Assembly: GCA_963835825.1 (NCBI GenBank)
Contig: CAWIGZ010000001.1
Span: 1,178,001 to 1,242,000 of the forward strand
DNA: 64,000 nt
Source of the DNA: JADGRB01 sp963835825
Lineage (GTDB): Bacteria; Myxococcota_A; Polyangia; Fen-1088
Direction: 5' to 3'
Both the position numbers and the translations under genes were made by a program. Below the pieces are notes generated by a model, which worked only from the letters and a program-made list of their open reading frames with translations, was not told where the DNA came from and did not search any database. Shown piece after piece: positions 44,591 through 53,043 of this stretch (position 1 is its first letter; each line of letters opens with the position of its first letter).

Positions 44591-45433
44591 CTATGCGTCG
44601 GGCGCCGCCTTCGGCTGCGCGGCTCGAGAAGCTTGCCATCCTTGATAAGACAGGAGCAGGTTGTGCACGGAGGTGAGCGCGTAAAAGCGGCACACGAAGG
44701 CGTGGTCGTGCTCTGAATAGTTCACGTGCCCGCCCCACTCGCTTAACAGGCTGTAGTTGGCGCACAGCACGTTCTTCAGCTGCTTGTCGATCAGCCCCGA
44801 CTTCACGAAGACGTCGGCCTTGTCGCCGAAGCTTCTGGTCTTGTGCTCGGCACTCGGCTTGAGCTTACGCAGGATCGCCTCGGCCACGGTCTCCATGGAG
44901 TCACGCACATGCTTGATGCTGTCGCCCCAGCGCTGGGCCACGTAGTGCTCGTCGGCGGTACTTAGGGACTTGGATAGGTCGTCAATCCTCTCCAACTCCA
45001 AGTCTTTGAACAGCGCTTGAAGAACCCCTTCGATCTCCTTCTTGTCGACGGCGGCCGCTTCGTGTTTTTGCAGCTTCCCGTTGCTGATGCGGTATCCGTC
45101 AAGCTCCAACTGCGCCTCCAGAGACCTCAGGCGCCATCCGTTGTGGGTGTCGATTTGCCGTCGATCGCTCGTCGAATGCTCGACGACATCCTCAATCATC
45201 TTCAGCTGAAGGTCCTCGCTCAGTTCGAGGACAAAGTATCTGATGACCCGGCGTCCGGCCACGAGGCGTCCAGCCTTCTCGAGTACCTGCGGGGGATACT
45301 CGTGCCAGTACAAGAACTCCCAGAACCAATCGGTCCGGTAGGTCATCGAGAACGGCTGGGTGTTGCCCATGTACTCAAAAAAGCTCTCGACAGCCTCGGC
45401 CAGGAGGAGCTTCGTCCGGTTTCGTAGCGGCAT
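44591..45433 (-). CDS. Hypothetical protein, possibly Abi_C/HEPN-like
   Basis: A 280-residue cytoplasmic protein with lower GC than the core genes. The N-terminal half (AEAVESFFEYMGNTQPFSMT; FWEFLYWHEYPPQVLEKAG) is not recognised. The C-terminal half is all-helical and resembles the abortive-infection C-terminal group: HVRDSMETVAEAILRKLKP, then a helix with NVLCANYSLLSEWGGHVNYS and HNLLLSYQGW. The usual RNxxxH is replaced by SEWGGH, so if HEPN-like it is degenerate. It sits next to the tRNA genes and upstream of the same-strand RelA/SpoT gene, which starts the unit. A defence role is inference from context. Confidence 0.6.
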   Translation of the reverse strand: MPLRNRTKLLLAEAVESFFEYMGNTQPFSMTYRTDWFWEFLYWHEYPPQVLEKAGRLVAGRRVIRYFVLELSEDLQLKMIEDVVEHSTSDRRQIDTHNGWRLRSLEAQLELDGYRISNGKLQKHEAAAVDKKEIEGVLQALFKDLELERIDDLSKSLSTADEHYVAQRWGDSIKHVRDSMETVAEAILRKLKPSAEHKTRSFGDKADVFVKSGLIDKQLKNVLCANYSLLSEWGGHVNYSEHDHAFVCRFYALTSVHNLLLSYQGWQASRAAQPKAAPDA

Positions 45434-45509
45434 CCGTGATCCCTATTCTTCGAGGTTCCTGGCGCTCGGGTCCGGCGCATCTTCGCGATACCTGAGGCCG
45501 CCGAGGGCC

Positions 45510-46769
45510 CTACTCACGATTTAACTTTGCAAGAATAGCCCGCACTTGCTGCGCGGCCTCGCGGAGGTCCACGGGATCCAGCGTCTCGACCCCATGGACG
45601 ACCATGTTTCGAAGGCGACGGAGACGATCGAACTGCATTTTGGTGCCTTCGTCGAGCTTCCAGTGAGAGTCGAGCAGTCGTGAGGTCGGAGCAAGCGGGG
45701 AAGCACGGACGCCAGCTTCTGCGGCCCTTCGTCGAATCGTGCGCTCCATCTCGGCCCACGCACTCATGAACTCGCCCACTGCCCGATGGAAGTCCGATGC
45801 AATGGGCTCCGCCGTGCCCAGCGGTCCGTCGGCAGCAGGATGCGCCGCCCGAAGTTCTTCGAACAACCGGTACCGATTCGGATCCTCCGCCAGAATCTGG
45901 TCCACGACCTGTTCGGCAATGGGGCGTCGCTCAAGGTCCGAGTGGATTGATTCGAGATACCGTCCGACCGCCTCAGGGGTCGGAGTTCCAATCCGAACGA
46001 GGAAGTCGAAGAGGAGGTCGACCCGGCCGAGACCGCTCTTCAGCGTGTCCGCATCCGCAAGCGTGCCGAGTGCACTCAAGAGATGGGCTGCGAGGTCATA
46101 GTGGTTGGCGAATCTTCGACCTTGGGCAGCAACGCGTACGGTGCCTGCACGCTGGAGCCGCTCAAGGGCAATTTCGCCTGCCATGACCATCCCATTGAGT
46201 TCGTCGAGAATGGCGTACTCGTCCTCCGATAGTCGCCCCTGGTACGGCTTGTAGACGAGATCGTGCTCGACCTCGGACCACGCGTGCATCAAAACCGAGG
46301 CAACCTGAACCTCGACTCGAGCTTCCGCGTAACGTTTTTGGGAGTCTACAAGTGCGGTTTCGCGGATGCGTACCCGGTAGTGTGTTGCGGAGTATCCGGT
46401 GAACCGCTTCTCATACTTGGGTGGCGAGGCAGGATCCGGGAAGACTTTGGTGTGCTCGACAGCAAACAGTTCGTTGAGTATCAGGCCGACTTGCTCACGC
46501 TGCCCAGGGAAGTAGAGCGCGACACGTGCACCCGCGAGGTCAGGAATGTCTGCATAGATATCGTCAACGCCGCCGTATGCTTTTCGAGTGCTTCGGTCGC
46601 GAACTTTGGGTCCGAGTCTCGTCACCGCCTTTGCTCGGGAAGTGACCATCGCGCGAATGCCCGCGGCTTGCAGGCGGACCTCCAGTTGCTGCGCGACCAT
46701 CCGAGCAGCCTGATCGTAGAAGTCATATTCTTTCCTGTACCGTCCAATGAAGTCGTCGACGATGCTCAT
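45510..46769 (-). CDS. RelA/SpoT-domain protein with C-terminal HEPN-like region
   Basis: A 419-residue protein. Residues about 20-200 are a RelA/SpoT nucleotidyltransferase domain: AVTRLGPKVRDRS, VDDIYADIPDLAGARVALYF, TGYSATHYRVRI and VEVQVASVLMHAWSEVEHDL, which include the catalytic acidic residues and the ExxxH-like helix. There is no HD hydrolase, TGS or ACT domain. The C-terminal half is helical and ends LRRLRNMVVHGVETLDP with an RNxxxH motif as in HEPN RNases. Small RelA/SpoT proteins either make (p)ppGpp or act as toxins that pyrophosphorylate tRNA or adenosine nucleotides. The fusion and position suggest a toxin or defence effector; untested. Confidence 0.8.
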   Translation of the reverse strand: MSIVDDFIGRYRKEYDFYDQAARMVAQQLEVRLQAAGIRAMVTSRAKAVTRLGPKVRDRSTRKAYGGVDDIYADIPDLAGARVALYFPGQREQVGLILNELFAVEHTKVFPDPASPPKYEKRFTGYSATHYRVRIRETALVDSQKRYAEARVEVQVASVLMHAWSEVEHDLVYKPYQGRLSEDEYAILDELNGMVMAGEIALERLQRAGTVRVAAQGRRFANHYDLAAHLLSALGTLADADTLKSGLGRVDLLFDFLVRIGTPTPEAVGRYLESIHSDLERRPIAEQVVDQILAEDPNRYRLFEELRAAHPAADGPLGTAEPIASDFHRAVGEFMSAWAEMERTIRRRAAEAGVRASPLAPTSRLLDSHWKLDEGTKMQFDRLRRLRNMVVHGVETLDPVDLREAAQQVRAILAKLNRE

Positions 46770-46990
46770 GGTCCTCGCAGCCTTCAGTTCTGCCCAACGC
46801 TCTCGCGTTCAGCGACGCCGCGCAAGCCGGGCGCCTGGAAGGCGCCGTTACGAAGACCTTCGGGTACAGCACGACCCCGAAGGGGACCGAGTGGCTGCTC
46901 GCGAACCGGCAAGTGTTGTCACTCCGGATCGGGGCGAATCCCTCCTCGGTGCCGGTGCCGGTGCCGGTGCACGACGACCCGGCGTTCTGA
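46747..46990 (+). CDS. Possible small exported protein (one frame break)
   Basis: If one base near 46789 is removed, an 80-residue protein appears with a good signal peptide (MKSSTMLMVLAAFVLPNALA) followed by RLEGAVTKTFGYSTTPKGTE and LLANRQVLSLRIGANPSS. The Val-Pro repeat near the end comes from GGTGCC repeats. The start overlaps the start of the divergent RelA/SpoT gene by 23 bases, which is unusual; ATGs at 46762 or 46768 would reduce the overlap. No family recognised. Confidence 0.35.
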
Positions 46991-47191
46991 CCCAAGCGGC
47001 GCAATTTCCTCGGCGCGCGGCCTCGCAAACACGCGCCGAGGGTTGCGGTCGCACGTCCTCTGGACCACGCCACACGCAGCGGTATCGGACCCGCCGCAGC
47101 CGTTGCAGAGCGCGCGTCCGCACCACCAGCACCACCACTCGACATCGGAAATTTCTCCGACCTCCCCGCCGCAGCGTCCGCACCGTTCCAT
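46919..47191 (-). CDS. Possible small zinc-ribbon protein
   Basis: A 90-residue frame with a dense set of cysteines at its start: ERCGRCGGEV, then WWCWWCGRALCNGCGGSDTA. Paired CxxC motifs suggest zinc binding. The C-terminal 25 residues are His/Arg repeats from GGTGCC repetitive DNA and may not be real. It overlaps the end of the plus-strand candidate at 46747-46990. Low certainty. Confidence 0.4.
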   Translation of the reverse strand: MERCGRCGGEVGEISDVEWWCWWCGRALCNGCGGSDTAACGVVQRTCDRNPRRVFARPRAEEIAPLGSERRVVVHRHRHRHRGGIRPDPE

Positions 47192-47245
47192 GGCCGGACA
47201 CCGTAGCGGCTTGACGGTAGCTGATCAACCGTTCAGTATGTCCAC

Positions 47246-47446
47246 GTGGTGCGTCCGCCGCGATTCGAGCCGCCGCCATCGCGAAACGAGCCTTCGCCGA
47301 TCGAGTGCGTTCACGCGCGCCGGTCGAGCGAGGACCGCGCGCTGTGCGGCGCGATGCCGGGGATTGGTGGGCGGACGACGCGGCGGAAGTTTGTCACGTG
47401 CCTCGGATGCTTGCGGAAAATCGCCGAGCGGCTCCGCAACCGATGA
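47246..47446 (+). CDS. Possible small cysteine-motif protein
   Basis: A 66-residue frame starting at GTG. It has the pattern HARRSSEDRALCGAMPG then RKFVTCLGCLRKI, the Cys-spaced ending seen in many short actinobacterial and phage-related proteins of unknown function. It ends three bases before the next gene. Confidence 0.4.
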   Translation: MVRPPRFEPPPSRNEPSPIECVHARRSSEDRALCGAMPGIGGRTTRRKFVTCLGCLRKIAERLRNR

Positions 47447-47449
47447 TAC

Positions 47450-48133
47450 ATGTTGGAAATGACGAACATGATCGCCAAGGCGCGCGGGCGACTCGATGAA
47501 ATGATCGAACGCGGGACCAAGGTCCTCGCGACACGACACTCCGGCAACATGGGCCCGGACTACCTTGGAGATCAGCCGGGCTACGACGAGTGGCGAGTTT
47601 CAGCAAAGACTGTCGTTCGCGCGTTGAATGCCGGTGGCCACCATGAAAAGGAATTCGAAACCGCTGACACAAGGTCCATCAGCATGGGATTTGGCTATGC
47701 AGATAGGTTGGAGCGTCAGTTGGCTGTCCTGAGATCGTTCCGTGAGGACTTCGACGGCGGCTTCTTGTCTGACATTCAGAATGCTGTTCGGGCTGAGGTC
47801 TTCGCGGATTTCATGGAGCAAGCGGAGTACCTTTTCGATCAAGGGTTTTGGCAGCCCGTGCCCGTGATCGTTGGCGCTGTCTTGGAGGATCACCTCCGAA
47901 AGCTCTGCGCAAAGTATTCGATCACCCTTCCGAAGAATCCAAAACTAGACGGGATGAACGCGGATCTGGCCAAGGCGGGCGAGTACGGAAAGCTGGAACA
48001 GAAGCAAATTACGGTCTGGGCTGATGTTCGAAACAAGGCGGCTCACGGGGAATGGGGCGCCTACAAGAAAGAACAGGTCGAGGCGATGCTCCGTGACGTT
48101 CCGCCGTTCCTGGTTGCCCACAAGCTCCCGTGA
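47450..48133 (+). CDS. HEPN-like protein with RNxxxH motif
   Basis: A 227-residue cytoplasmic protein, almost entirely helical. The last 110 residues resemble HEPN-fold proteins: VPVIVGAVLEDHLRKLCAKY, then ITVWADVRNKAAHGEWGAYK, with RNKAAH matching the RNxxxH active-site motif of HEPN RNases. The N-terminal part (ARGRLDEMIERGTKVLATRH; VVRALNAGGHHEKEFETADT) is not recognised. Codon use has more A and T than the core genes. HEPN proteins are often toxins or defence nucleases, but some are inert scaffolds. No MNT nucleotidyltransferase partner is adjacent; the RelA/SpoT gene is 680 bases away, divergent. Confidence 0.7.
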   Translation: MLEMTNMIAKARGRLDEMIERGTKVLATRHSGNMGPDYLGDQPGYDEWRVSAKTVVRALNAGGHHEKEFETADTRSISMGFGYADRLERQLAVLRSFREDFDGGFLSDIQNAVRAEVFADFMEQAEYLFDQGFWQPVPVIVGAVLEDHLRKLCAKYSITLPKNPKLDGMNADLAKAGEYGKLEQKQITVWADVRNKAAHGEWGAYKKEQVEAMLRDVPPFLVAHKLP

Positions 48134-48353
48134 CTGGGTCGCTCACGTCGCTATTCACCGTTTTCGGCGTCGACGGGCGCCGCATCATCGCGATCACGGC
48201 GTTGAGGCGGTCATAGGCGATGAAGACGGCCTCGGGGGCGTTGCCCAGCGGGTCCTCTTGCCGGATGACAACCCTGGCTGCCCGATTGGACGCGCCATCG
48301 TAGTCGGCTCGCCGCCCCGAGATCGAAAAGAGCAACCAAGTCGCGCTCGCTGA

Positions 48354-49015
48354 CTACGTCTTGATCTCGGGTTTGCCGGCGGCCACGAGCTTCTTGTTCA
48401 GGTCGGCTAGCCGCCTCCTGCGAACCGCTGGCTTGACGAACACTTCGTCGAACATGGTGCGGAGCACCTGGAGTTGCCACTCCGCCTCACCTGTTTCTAC
48501 GTCCGTTATTTCGCCAGTGTTTGTCGACTTGATCGGGTGAGCTCCAAAATTTCCGAATCGTGCGAATCGCGTGCAGCTCCGCCTGTACCTCTGACGGCAG
48601 GTGTTTGTCTTTGATCACTCGGTCGATCTCAGCGTTGAGATCTTTGTCCTTGACGTTCAGTTGCTCATGGAACAGTCGTTGAAGCAGGCGTCTGCTGAGT
48701 GCCGCACTCGACTTCGGGCTGTGGTTCTGAATCATGAATGCCTCCCAGAAATCCTTAGCAACATCCTTCGGAACTTCCTGGGGCAGCGGCTGCGCTCTTT
48801 TCCAGTTTGATCGGGTACAGATGCGTCGCCTTCTTTTTCAGTTCCGCTGGCCCCGCCACGTGGCCGAACGAGACGAGGATGTTCGGGGTGTCGCAACCGG
48901 GGCATTGCAGGGACCACAGCGAGAAGTGGCGCGTGACGGAGTGTTCCCTCGGCTCGTCTCGAAAGGCTACGCCACACTTATGGCAGGTGTACGCGATCGT
49001 GTCTTCCTTTGGCAT
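48354..49015 (-). CDS. DUF4145-family protein with N-terminal zinc ribbon (two frame breaks)
   Basis: Repaired by removing one base near 48772 and one near 48550, it reads YTCHKCGVAFRDEPREHSVT, LWSLQCPGCDTPNILVSFGH (zinc ribbon), KSAAAAPEVPKDVAKDFWEA, SSAALSRRLLQRLFHEQLN, then LHAIRTIRNFGAHPIKSTNT and GEAEWQLQVLRTMFDEVFVK, ending KKLVAAGKPEIKT at 48354. This is the complete DUF4145 layout of about 219 residues. RNFGAH matches the HEPN-type RNxxxH. DUF4145 domains also occur in restriction enzymes and defence loci. Each raw frame alone looks like a short hypothetical, so automated calls would miss it. Confidence 0.75.
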
Positions 49016-49094
49016 GGGCCCCTTCTAACTGGACTTGCGAGTCGGACCCAGAGGGAAAGCAGAAGATGCTCTCCCCCGCGGACGACAAGGAGGG

Positions 49095-49458
49095 CTAGTG
49101 GAAGACGCCGCCGACACCCTGTGGCGTCGGCGGACCCGCAGCCGGAAATTTGGCTAGAATCTGCTCGTCCGTGGCGTCCTTGGGCGCAACGCAGTGATGG
49201 CGAGGGGGCACCCCGACCATGACGGGAAGCCAGTGGTCACCCATGACAAGTGGGACAAAGCCGTGAGTAGGGATAGTGCTGTCCGCTCTCCTACTGTCGT
49301 AGGTCATCCAACCGAGAATGGGGCGAGCGATTAGGGTCGTCTTCGTGTCATCGGCCCAGTAGACGGCTTTGAAGCCGAGAATCACCCTGGGAGATGGCGC
49401 TCCACTTCTCGATTAGTGGCATTGGGGCCGGGGTCGCTGGTTTTGGGGCGTCGGACAT
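49095..49458 (-). CDS. Hypothetical protein (one frame break)
   Basis: Starting at the ATG at 49458 and removing one G near 49389, the protein is about 120 residues: PATPAPMPLIEKWSAISQ joins VILGFKAVYWADDTKTTLIA, then PILGWMTYDSRRADSTIPTH, VPLVMGDHWLPVM and ATDEQILAKFPA. No signal or membrane helix. Not recognised. The 240 bases upstream, to the araC stop, hold no gene I can support. Confidence 0.5.
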
Positions 49459-49698
49459 TGGTAACCTCCGCAAACGAGACTGCACCTAGATTTGTCCGCG
49501 GCCGCCAACTTTTTTGCCCAAATAACGTAAATATGGATAGGCCTTGGGTTTGTTCCTGTGGACAGTCTTTGCACTCAATCTGGTCCAACCAGCGATTCAA
49601 CCAGTCGGGCTCGGGTTTCGAGGGCGGCGAGACGTCGACCAGGTCCCAAGCCACCCAGTCGTGAGGCGGTCCAGGCAACGACGCCGCCAGGAGGCCCG

Positions 49699-50568
49699 TC
49701 ACCCGATCGCCGCCGCCCCCCGCATCTCCCCCACCAACACCCGCGGCGTCACCCCCGCGATCGCCCGAAACTCCGCAATGAGGTGCGCCTGGTCGTAGTA
49801 CCCAGCCGCCGCCGCGATGCCCGCCCAGCCCGCACGCCCGTCCTCCCGCGCGGCGCCCAGCGCCCGATGGAAGCGCGCAATCCTGGCGAACGCCTTCGGG
49901 CTCACCCCAACCGTCTCCCGAAACACGCGCCGAAGGTGCCGCTCGCTCACCCCCAACTCCTCCGCGACCGCGTACACGCTCCCGCTCGCGCGAGTCAGCC
50001 TCTCCGCGGCAGCCACCGCGAGTTGCGCGCGGGCAGGGCGGCGCCCATTCCCATTCCCATTCGCGGTCGCGACCCGTTCCGCAATCGCGCTCTCCAAAAC
50101 AGCAGCCGCACCCGCCGTATCGCGCGCCTCCGCCAGCCGAGCACACAACCGTCGCACCGCCACGTCGCCCCACAGATCCTCGAGCGCGACGATACGCCCG
50201 GCCATTTCGGACGCGGGCACGCCGAGCACCGCCTCCGGCGCGCCCAGCGCAAGGCGCGCCGTCACGCTCCGCTGGCCGCGGCGGATGAGCTTTCGGTGCA
50301 CCCTCTGGCGGGCGCCGAAGGCGTGGACGTCGAGACCGTTTCGCGAGGACGGGCCGAAGCGAACGACCAGCTGGACCTCTGGACGGGGAATCACGACGCC
50401 GGGGCTGTCGCGGTCGCAGTCGTACGTGAACAGCGCCGACAGAGCGGACGCGGTCGACGCGCTCGGCGCGATGCGGGCGCGGTGAGCGGCGCTGGCCTGC
50501 ACGGGACGAGTCTGATTGCGCGCGCGACGTCGCGCAACCATCCGGGCGCGCTTGTCCGATTTATCCAA
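49699..50568 (-). CDS. AraC-family transcriptional regulator
   Basis: A 289-residue regulator. The N-terminal domain (residues about 45-180, ALFTYDCDRDSPGVVIPRPE; RIVALEDLWGDVAVRRL) is the type often found before AraC domains of unknown ligand. The C-terminal 100 residues hold the two HTH motifs: SGSVYAVAEELGVSERHLRR and GIAAAAGYYDQAHLIAEFRA, with GVTPRVL at the end. The start is TTG at 50568, giving MDKSDKRARM. It diverges from epimerase copy 1 with 35 bases between starts and probably controls it. A remnant of its 5' end occurs again at 56190-56276. Confidence 0.9.
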   Translation of the reverse strand: MDKSDKRARMVARRRARNQTRPVQASAAHRARIAPSASTASALSALFTYDCDRDSPGVVIPRPEVQLVVRFGPSSRNGLDVHAFGARQRVHRKLIRRGQRSVTARLALGAPEAVLGVPASEMAGRIVALEDLWGDVAVRRLCARLAEARDTAGAAAVLESAIAERVATANGNGNGRRPARAQLAVAAAERLTRASGSVYAVAEELGVSERHLRRVFRETVGVSPKAFARIARFHRALGAAREDGRAGWAGIAAAAGYYDQAHLIAEFRAIAGVTPRVLVGEMRGAAAIG

Positions 50569-50603
50569 TCGGTTGCCGCCCGCCGGTGGCTATGTTCCGA
50601 CAC

Positions 50604-51451
50604 ATGAAGATCCTCGTCACCGGAGCGACCGGGAAGGTCGGGAGCCGACTCGCCAAGCGACTTGCCCAGCGCGGCGACCAGGTGCGCGCCCTGGTGCGCG
50701 AGCCGGCGCGCGCCGCCGACCTGCGCGAAGCGGGGATTGCGCTCGCCGAGGGCGATCTGCTCAGACCGGAGTCGCTGCCACCCGCGGTGCGCGGCGTCGA
50801 TGCGGTGGTCCACTGCGCGGCGTTCTTCCGGGGCGCGACGCCCGAGCAGGCGCAGGCGGTCAATGAGCTCGGGACGCAGCACCTGGCCAGCGCCGCCCGG
50901 GCCGCCTCGGTGAAGCGCTTCGTCTTCACCAGCACCGGCCTGGTCTACGGCTCGAACGGGGGCCGCCTGGCGCGCGAGGATGACCCCTGCGCGCCGACGG
51001 CGGCCTACCCGGTGAGCAAGCTCGGCGCCGAGCGCTTTCTCCTGGCGCTGGCGGACGAAGGTCTCGCGGACGCCAGTTTCGATGTCCGCGTGCTGCGGCT
51101 CCCTTTGTCTACGGCGACGGCGATGCGCACATCGCGGAGGCGATCCCGATGATGCGCGGCTTCTCGCCGACCCAGCGCATGTCGATCGGCCACCACGCCG
51201 ACGTCGCCCAGGCCGTCGCCCGCCTGCTCGATGCCCCGTCGCCCGCGCATCGCATCTACAACGTGGTCGACGACGAGGCCCCCGACCTCGCCACCCTGTT
51301 CGCCTCCGTGGGGGCGCCGCCGCCGGACGGCTCGAACGCCGACGCCGCGCGCCCCTTCGACGCCCTCCTCGACGGCCGCCGCATCCGCGAAGACCTCGGC
51401 TTTAGGCCGCAGTTCCCCCGTCTGGCGGATGCGATGGCGGCGGGCGCGTAG
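50604..51451 (+). CDS. NAD(P)-dependent epimerase/dehydratase, copy 1 (frame broken)
   Basis: Extended short-chain dehydrogenase of the NAD-dependent epimerase type, about 283 residues. Nucleotide loop ITGATGKVG-like VTGATGKVGSRLAKRLA, VDAVVHCAAFFRGA, SASV-type FTSTGLVYGSNGG and the catalytic YPVSK. Near 51106 the sequence has CCTTTG where copy 6 has CCTTTTG, a one-base deletion that breaks the frame; copies 3 and 6 read PFVYGDGD here. Copies 1 and 6 share the extra segment DEGLAD that copy 3 lacks, and the same C-terminal PQFPRLADAMAAGA. Divergent from the araC gene. Substrate unknown. Confidence 0.85.
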
Positions 51452-51605
51452 AGGTTAGGGGCGCTCGCCGCTGACCAGGTGACGTCTGTCGCGGGCCGGC
51501 GCTATAGTCGCCGTCGGACGCACCGGCCGCGCACCATGGCCATTCCAGAGCTCGAACGTGAGCGCGCCGCGCGGGTGCTTCGTCGCCTGATCCGAGGAGG
51601 CACAA

Positions 51606-53004
51606 ATGAGACTGCGGATTCTTCTCGTCACCCTGACGGTTGCCGCCTGTGCGTCAAGCCCGGGCTCGAAGGATCACGGCTCGTCGAGCGGCGGCGCCTC
51701 GGGAAGTGCAGGGGGAGGCGTGGGGGCCGGGGGCGCCGCCAACGGCGGCGCCGGTGGCAACGCGAGTGGCTCTCCGGGAACAGGCGCGAGTGCCATCGAC
51801 GGGCGGACGAGGAGGCGTGGCTGGAGGCGCGAGCACAGGCGGAAACGCAGGCGGGGGCGGGGGCGCCAGCGCAGCGGGCGGAGGTGCGGGCGCGAGCGCA
51901 GGCGCGGGCGGTCAGGGAGGACTGGCGGTTCCGGGGCCCGGTGAGTGCGTCGTCGTCCGGCGCTTCGAGACGCGGGCGAGCTCAATCGTCAACGGCGCCA
52001 CCCGCCTTTCGGACGGATTCGCGTCCGTGAGCAGCATGACGCCGTCTCATGTGGTGTGGTTGTTCGGAGACGAAGCCGGACAGTGGCGCGAGCTCGACAT
52101 CACGACGCCGTTCTTGCCTTACCTGTCTCCCTTGAGCGTGGGGACCGTCCGCGATCCGCTCCTCATGCTGTTCGCGCGTACGACGGACACGGGCTCGGAA
52201 AAGAAGCTTCTTGCGCAGGCCCTGCGTGCCGATGGCACCGTCGTCGCGGCTGCCGCTCCGGTCCTGTCTGTCTTCGATAGCCCGACGGCGATCTATCCCT
52301 CGGCGGTCGCGCTCGACGGCGAGCGGGTGGCCGTCGGGAACGGGCAAAATGGGACGCGCGATCCTCACTTCGTTCTCATCGACAAGAACGGGCAGCCGGT
52401 GGGTGGCGAGGTCCGTCTGCTCGACACAGGCAACCAGCCTGTTCTCGACTGTTTCGTCCTCACGGGCACGCCACACGGGATCGTCGGCAGCGTGGCGGAC
52501 ATGACCACCAGGATCGTGCACGTCGTCGAGTTGAACGCCGCCGGAGAGATCGTCAATCAGGCGACCTCACCTTTTCCCGAGGGGTCAGCCAACTGCCCGC
52601 AGGTTTCGGCGGGAGAAACGGTCTACCTCGCCTTCCCGGCGCGGGACGGGTCGACGTCGCTCCGTCATCTCGCGTCCAACACCCTTTCCGAGGTGGCGAT
52701 GCTTCCCCCACCGTCGAGCGGCGTCGGATACGCGTGGGTATCAGGCGGAGTCGAACCGCTGGTCGCCTTCGGAAGAAGCTACATCTCGTTTGGTCGTTTG
52801 AACGCGGGCGCGTTCTTTCCACTCACCAGCAAAGAGCTGTTTTCGGGCGTTCTCCTCGCCTCCGCGGACGGACGGGCCTTCGTCTCGGACGCGAGAACAG
52901 ACATCTCGGTGACCCCGCCCGCGACCACGCTCAAGGTCATCGAGGTGAGCTGTGGGGGCTCCGGAGTCGGCGGCTCGAATCGCGAACCGTACCGACGCCG
53001 CTGA
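51606..53004 (+). CDS. Exported lipoprotein with glycine-rich spacer and propeller-like domain (one frame break)
   Basis: Signal and lipobox TLTVAACASS; then about 90 residues of Gly/Ala/Ser spacer, a style common in Polyangia. One base near 51800 must be removed to keep the spacer in frame. The remaining 330 residues (CVVVRRFETRASSIVNGATR; HVVWLFGDEAGQWRELDITT; AIYPSAVALDGERVAVGNGQ) have repeated beta-strand patterns suggesting a propeller, without a named family. It is the first cargo gene after epimerase copy 1. Confidence 0.65.
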
Positions 53005-53043
53005 AGAACCGGACCACCTAGCCAAGACACAATTGGAGCTCGG

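Noticed and set aside
45739..46186. Plus-strand frames antisense to the RelA/SpoT gene
   Set aside because: Ser/Arg-rich shadows with no ribosome site; the minus strand holds a recognised domain.
49382..50173. A 263-residue minus-strand frame
   Set aside because: Upper half is a shadow of araC; the lower part has some protein-like words but no start or family, and overlaps the 49095-49458 gene.
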